64,000 bases of DNA. It comes from Ga0077555 sp963761475 (lineage in GTDB: Bacteria > Pseudomonadota > Alphaproteobacteria > Rhizobiales > Hyphomicrobiaceae). The notes under the pieces are model-generated. The model was not told where the DNA came from and did no database searches. It was given only the letters and a program-made list of their open reading frames with translations. Position numbers and translations under genes: made by a program. Position 1 is the stretch's first letter; each line of letters starts with the position of its first letter. Of this stretch, positions 60,558-64,000 are shown in pieces. The stretch is taken from assembly GCA_963761475.1 (NCBI GenBank), contig CAVXGT010000019.1, positions 682,001 to 746,000 on the forward strand, read 5' to 3'.

Positions 60558-61696
60558 TCGAGGTCCGGTTCACAAAGCAATTGGCGGCGATGCTGCTGGA
60601 TGTGGCCTTCGAGGCGCCGGCCCAGGGGATTACGGCCGTGTTCGGACGCAGCGGGGCGGGGAAGACTTCGATCGTGCAGGCAATTGCCGGGGGCTTGCGG
60701 CCCGACAGTGGCCGGATCGTGGTTGGCGATACCGTCTTTTTCGATGCAGAGGCCGGTATCGACCTGGCGGTGCATCGGCGTCGGATCGGCTACGTCTTCC
60801 AGGAAAGCCGCCTGTTTCCGCATATGACGGTGCGCGGCAACCTCGAATATGGATGGCGGCGGGCCCGAGGCGCGCGGCCGTTGGCGCCCGACGTGGTGAT
60901 TGGCCTGCTCGGGCTGGAGCCACTGCTAGGCCGACGCACGCATCGGCTGTCGGGGGGTGAACGCCAACGGGTGGCAATAGGCAGGGCCTTGCTGTCGCAA
61001 CCACGACTGCTGCTGATGGACGAGCCGTTGTCTTCGCTCGATCCGCCGAGGAAGTCGGAACTGCTGCCCTATATCGAGCGGCTGCGTGACGAGTTGGGGC
61101 TACCGATCCTTTACATCTCGCATGCCTTCAACGAAGTCGTTCGGCTGGCTGACCACTTGCTGGTGGTGGATCACGGGCGGGTGGTGCGCTCGGGGCCGCT
61201 GCTGGAGTTGGCCTCGGATCCCGAGCTGTCGCCACTCGTCGGCCGGTTCGAAGCAGGTGCGGTCATCGTTTGCGAGGTCGAGGGGCACGACGATGCCTAC
61301 GAGCTGACGACGCTGCGATTTCAGGGGGGGCGACTGCAGGTGCCGCAGATCACGATGGCGCCAGGCGCGCAACTGAGGGTTCGCATACGATCGCGAGACG
61401 TTGCCCTCTCCTTGATTGAGCCTAGAGAGATCTCGATCTCCAATCGGCTGCCTGGCCGGATCACAGGACTGGTGGCACGGGATGGCCCCTTCGTCGAGGT
61501 CCTGATCGATGTCGGGGGCAATATCGTCAGAGCCCTGCTGACGCGATCCTCGGTCGGCCGGCTTGGGCTTTCGGTCGGGCTCGACGTTTGGGCGCTGATC
61601 AAGACGGTTGCGTTCGACAGTCGCTCGGTCGGCTCCGTGCGGAGCGCGCGTGATGGTGATGCAACGGTCGCCGGGACGGGCGAGGCTGAAGACTAA
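60554..61696 (+). CDS. modC: molybdate ABC transporter ATP-binding protein
   Basis: 380 residues. Walker A FGRSGAGKTS, Q-loop YVFQESRLFPHMTVRGNLEYG, signature LSGGERQRVAIGRALL, Walker B LLLMDEPLSSLD and H-loop YISHAFNEV are intact. The C-terminal part (about 290-355) is a TOBE/mop domain that binds molybdate and regulates uptake. ATG 60554 overlaps the modB stop. Length matches ModC with a single mop domain. Confidence 0.95.
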   Translation: MIEVRFTKQLAAMLLDVAFEAPAQGITAVFGRSGAGKTSIVQAIAGGLRPDSGRIVVGDTVFFDAEAGIDLAVHRRRIGYVFQESRLFPHMTVRGNLEYGWRRARGARPLAPDVVIGLLGLEPLLGRRTHRLSGGERQRVAIGRALLSQPRLLLMDEPLSSLDPPRKSELLPYIERLRDELGLPILYISHAFNEVVRLADHLLVVDHGRVVRSGPLLELASDPELSPLVGRFEAGAVIVCEVEGHDDAYELTTLRFQGGRLQVPQITMAPGAQLRVRIRSRDVALSLIEPREISISNRLPGRITGLVARDGPFVEVLIDVGGNIVRALLTRSSVGRLGLSVGLDVWALIKTVAFDSRSVGSVRSARDGDATVAGTGEAED

Positions 61697-61768
61697 TTCA
61701 ATCGAAAGCGTTGACGGGCGGGTCGGTTTCGGCTGCCATTTGCAAGAACACCCAGTGGGGAGAGCGAG

Positions 61769-63374
61769 ATGCAGGACTATGACTATATCGTTGTCGGTGC
61801 AGGGTCGGCTGGTGCGGCGCTGGCCGCGCGCTTGAGCGAGAACCCGCGCCATCAGGTTCTGCTCGTGGAGGCGGGCGGGGATACCCATTTCCTGTCACGC
61901 TTTCCGATCAGCTTCGGCCTGTTCATCGAGAAGCCCGGAGTGAATTGGCTCTATCAGTCGACGCCGGAATCCACGACTGGCAATCGAGAGATCCCGGTGC
62001 CGAGAGGCAAGATGGTCGGCGGCTCGAGCGCCATCAACGGGCTGGTCTGGGTGCGGGGGCAGAAGCTCGACTACGACACCTGGGCGCAGATGGGGGCGCG
62101 CGGGTGGAGCTGGCAGGACGTGGCGCCGATCTTCACGCGGATCGAGGGATACGAGAAGGGCGGCAAGGACGGCCGGGGAACCGATGGTCCGCTGAAGATC
62201 ACGGAGGTGCCGGATCAAAGCCCGCTCTACGACGCGCTGTTCAAGGCGGCGGAAGCAGCGGGCTACAAGATCAATCCGGACTACAACAGCGAGGATCAGG
62301 AAGGCATCGTCAAGACGCAGGCCAGTATCTGGAACGGGCTGCGGCAGAGTGTGGCGAAGTGCTATCTGGAGCCGGCGCGCAAGCGACCGAACCTGACCGT
62401 CGTGACCAACGCGCACACACGTCGCATCAAGCTCGACGGCAAGCGATGCACGGGCATCGTCTATGAAACGCATGGCAAGCAGGTCGAGGCCAATGCGCAC
62501 CGGGACGTGATCTTGTGCGCAGGCGCGGTGGCGACGCCGCAACTGTTGGAGTTGTCGGGCATCGGCAATCCGGACGTGCTCAAACCGTTCGGCATCGATG
62601 TGCAGCACGCGCTGCCGGCGGTGGGTGAAAATTTCCGCGACCATTTGAACGCGCGCATCATCTGGAAGGTCAATGAGAAGAGTGTGTCCTACAATCATCG
62701 CGCACAGGGGCTCGGCGCGATCGGCCAGGGGTTGCGATACCTGACGTCACGCGGCGGCTTCATCAGCCTGCCGTCGGCACCGATGCTGGCCTTCCTGCGC
62801 ACGCGCCAGGACATGGAGACGCCGGATGTACAAATGCACATCGTGCCGTACTCGATCAAGGATCCCAAGACGCGCAAGTTGCAGGATTTCCCGTCGATGA
62901 CGATGTCCTGCTACCAGCTACGGCCGGAGAGTCTCGGGACCATCCATATCCGCTCGTCGGATCATCGCGACCAGCCGGCGATCCGCTTCAACTTCATGTC
63001 CGATCCGATTGATCAGCGGGCCATGGTTGACGGCTTCAAGATCGTGCGCTCGATCGTCGAGGCGTCGCCGATGGATGGCTTGCGGGGGCCGGAGTTCTCG
63101 CCGGGCAAGGATGTGAGCAGCGACGACGAGATCCTCGGATTGGATTCGCAACAACGCGCAGACCGCTTATCACCCGATTGGAACGTGCCGTATGGGGCCT
63201 GAAGGTCGCGGGACCGTTGTGGACGAGCGCTTGCGCGTGCATGGCATCACTGGGCTCAGGGTCGCCGATGCCTCGATCTTCCCAACGATGCCGTCCGGCA
63301 ATACCAACGCGCCCTGCATCATGGTCGGCGAGAAAGCCGCCGACCTGTTGAAGGCGGACGCCGTGGCAGCCTAG
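61769..63374 (+). pseudogene. GMC-family choline/alcohol dehydrogenase, frame broken by one extra base
   Basis: FAD-binding start DYIVVGAGSAGAALAARLSENPRHQVLLVEAGG, then PRGKMVGGSSAINGLVWVRG and GAVATPQLLELSGIGN (GMC signatures 1 and 2). The frame runs to SDDEIL and then derails to GLDSQQRADRL, stopping at 63202. One base out, the expected end continues: IRNNAQTAYHP, IGTCRMGP, VVDERLRVHGITGLRVADASIFPTMPSGNTNAPCIMVGEKAADLL, to 63374. A single extra G at 63137-63138 restores DW-IRNN and gives 534 residues. With it the catalytic His (YHP) and Asn (TNAP) are present; without it they are lost. Recent mutation or assembly error. It follows modC on the same strand. Confidence 0.87.
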
Positions 63375-63468
63375 GCGAGGCTGACACGGCCGGCGGCGCC
63401 ATGTCGTTCGGGCATGGCGCTGCTGCAAGCGACTATGACGGAAATTTCGCGGTTCGGCCGTGATGGGA

Positions 63469-64000
63469 TCAGTGAGTGTTCCACTCGGCCAGTCGCGCCA
63501 ACTCGTTGCGGTCCAGTATCGTGATAGTGCGCCCGGTGCCAACGGAGATCAAACCCGACACCGACAAGCGTTTGAGCATTCGGCTCACCGTTTCGATGGT
63601 CATGCCGAGGAATTCCGCCATTTCCGTGCGCGAGAGCGGAAGCTCCAATTCCAGGTTGGCAGGCTCGGGCATGCTGGGGCGGCGCTGGTCGGACAACTCG
63701 CACGGTTCGGCGCGCAGCTTGTCGAGGCACAGCATAAGTAGGCTTGCGACGCGCTCCTCTGCGGTTTTGTGCCCCAGAAGAAGCATCCAATCGCGGCTGG
63801 CGTCCAGTTCCTGGGTCATGCGCCGAACGAACAGTTCCTCGAGCCCCCGGTGCTCTCGCAACAGAGCCTCGAACCGATTGCGATCGAAATAGCAGAGCTC
63901 GATGTCGGTGGCGGCCTCGGTCAGCGGCGCGATGGAGCCCGCGAACGGCCGGCCGATGAAGTCGGAGGGGAAGTATAGGGCGACGACCTGGGTTCGCCCG
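63469..64000 (-). CDS. FNR/FixK-type transcriptional regulator, C-terminal part (cut by window edge)
   Basis: The visible 177 residues start inside the effector domain (VVALYFPSDFIGRPFAG, DIELCYFDRNRFEALLREHRGLEEL), continue through the dimer helix (FVRRMTQELDASRDWMLLLGHKTAEERVASLLMLCLD) and end with a HTH_Crp: LSRTEMAEFLGMTIETVSRMLKRLSVSGLISV. The recognition helix has E-x2-S-R, the FNR-type contact that reads TTGAT-N4-ATCAA, rather than the R-E-x3-R of CRP. The N-terminal part, where FNR carries its iron-sulphur cysteines, is outside, so FnrN versus FixK cannot be decided. Confidence 0.9.
   Translation of the reverse strand, partial: GRTQVVALYFPSDFIGRPFAGSIAPLTEAATDIELCYFDRNRFEALLREHRGLEELFVRRMTQELDASRDWMLLLGHKTAEERVASLLMLCLDKLRAEPCELSDQRRPSMPEPANLELELPLSRTEMAEFLGMTIETVSRMLKRLSVSGLISVGTGRTITILDRNELARLAEWNTH

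Noticed and set aside
1..64000. tRNA, rRNA, CRISPR arrays, insertion sequences and prophage genes
   Set aside because: I looked through the intergenic stretches for cloverleaf-type segments, regular repeats and transposase or integrase motifs and found none that I could support by eye.

Overview
The window reads as a chromosomal segment of a GC-rich alphaproteobacterium, most likely of the Hyphomicrobiales (Rhizobiales). The evidence is gene content and order: a divK-pleD pair next to a DUF3572 gene, the run rnr - DUF983 - NUDIX - rpmG on one strand, a DUF2842 gene beside ctaA, an ssb gene behind an alphaproteobacterial GAAC-N7-GAAC LexA box, and many small proteins of rhizobial type. No rRNA, tRNA, CRISPR array, insertion sequence or phage gene could be recognised.

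Layout. 1-1730: the N-terminal part of a glutathione S-transferase (cut by the window edge) and a quinone oxidoreductase. 2011-5470: a compact trio of an FHA/zinc-ribbon protein, an FHA-flavoprotein fusion and a four-helix membrane protein, which I cannot match to a described pathway. 5694-8010: a thiolase-fold enzyme with its DUF35 partner and a KDPG aldolase. 8025-12782: a Tad-like VWA protein, CinA and a KefB-type antiporter. 12805-20875: an exopolysaccharide locus (membrane protein, O-antigen ligase, initiating sugar transferase, GT4, outer-membrane export lipoprotein, and a divergent Wzz/GumC chain-length protein whose kinase-like domain has lost its P-loop). 21047-31702: mixed housekeeping genes (NYN, receiver domain, polysaccharide deacetylase, heme A synthase, HD hydrolase, LLM oxidoreductase, FemAB-like acyltransferase, M48 protease, cupin, ROK kinase). 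31901-33683: DivK and PleD, cell-cycle and c-di-GMP control. 34607-38713: rpmG, NUDIX, a frameshifted DUF983 gene and RNase R. 38897-45427: small secreted proteins, SixA and a catabolic block of two luciferase-like monooxygenases around a metallo-beta-lactamase-fold enzyme. 45548-46387: SOS-controlled ssb. 46395-48450: a truncated cupin remnant, an SDR and a ketopantoate-reductase-like gene of different base composition, possibly an acquired patch. 48902-58925: a ThDP enzyme, a three-gene unit (aromatic-tailed small protein, GAF protein, S8 peptidase), a CRP/FNR regulator, an LLM monooxygenase with a racemase-family protein, and a cyclic-nucleotide-binding protein overlapping an ABC exporter with a very large insertion in its ATPase domain. 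59059-64000: modABC, a frameshifted GMC oxidoreductase and a partial FNR-type regulator.

How the genes fit together. The window combines envelope polysaccharide export, c-di-GMP and cell-cycle signalling, and a broad catabolic repertoire with four LLM flavin-dependent enzymes of at least three subfamilies. The least explained units are the FHA/flavoprotein/membrane trio (2011-5470), the small-protein/GAF/S8 unit (50571-52550) and the cNMP-protein/ABC pair (55873-58925). Two genes (DUF983 and the GMC oxidoreductase) each carry one apparent extra base that splits an otherwise well-preserved protein; these are either recent mutations or assembly errors.
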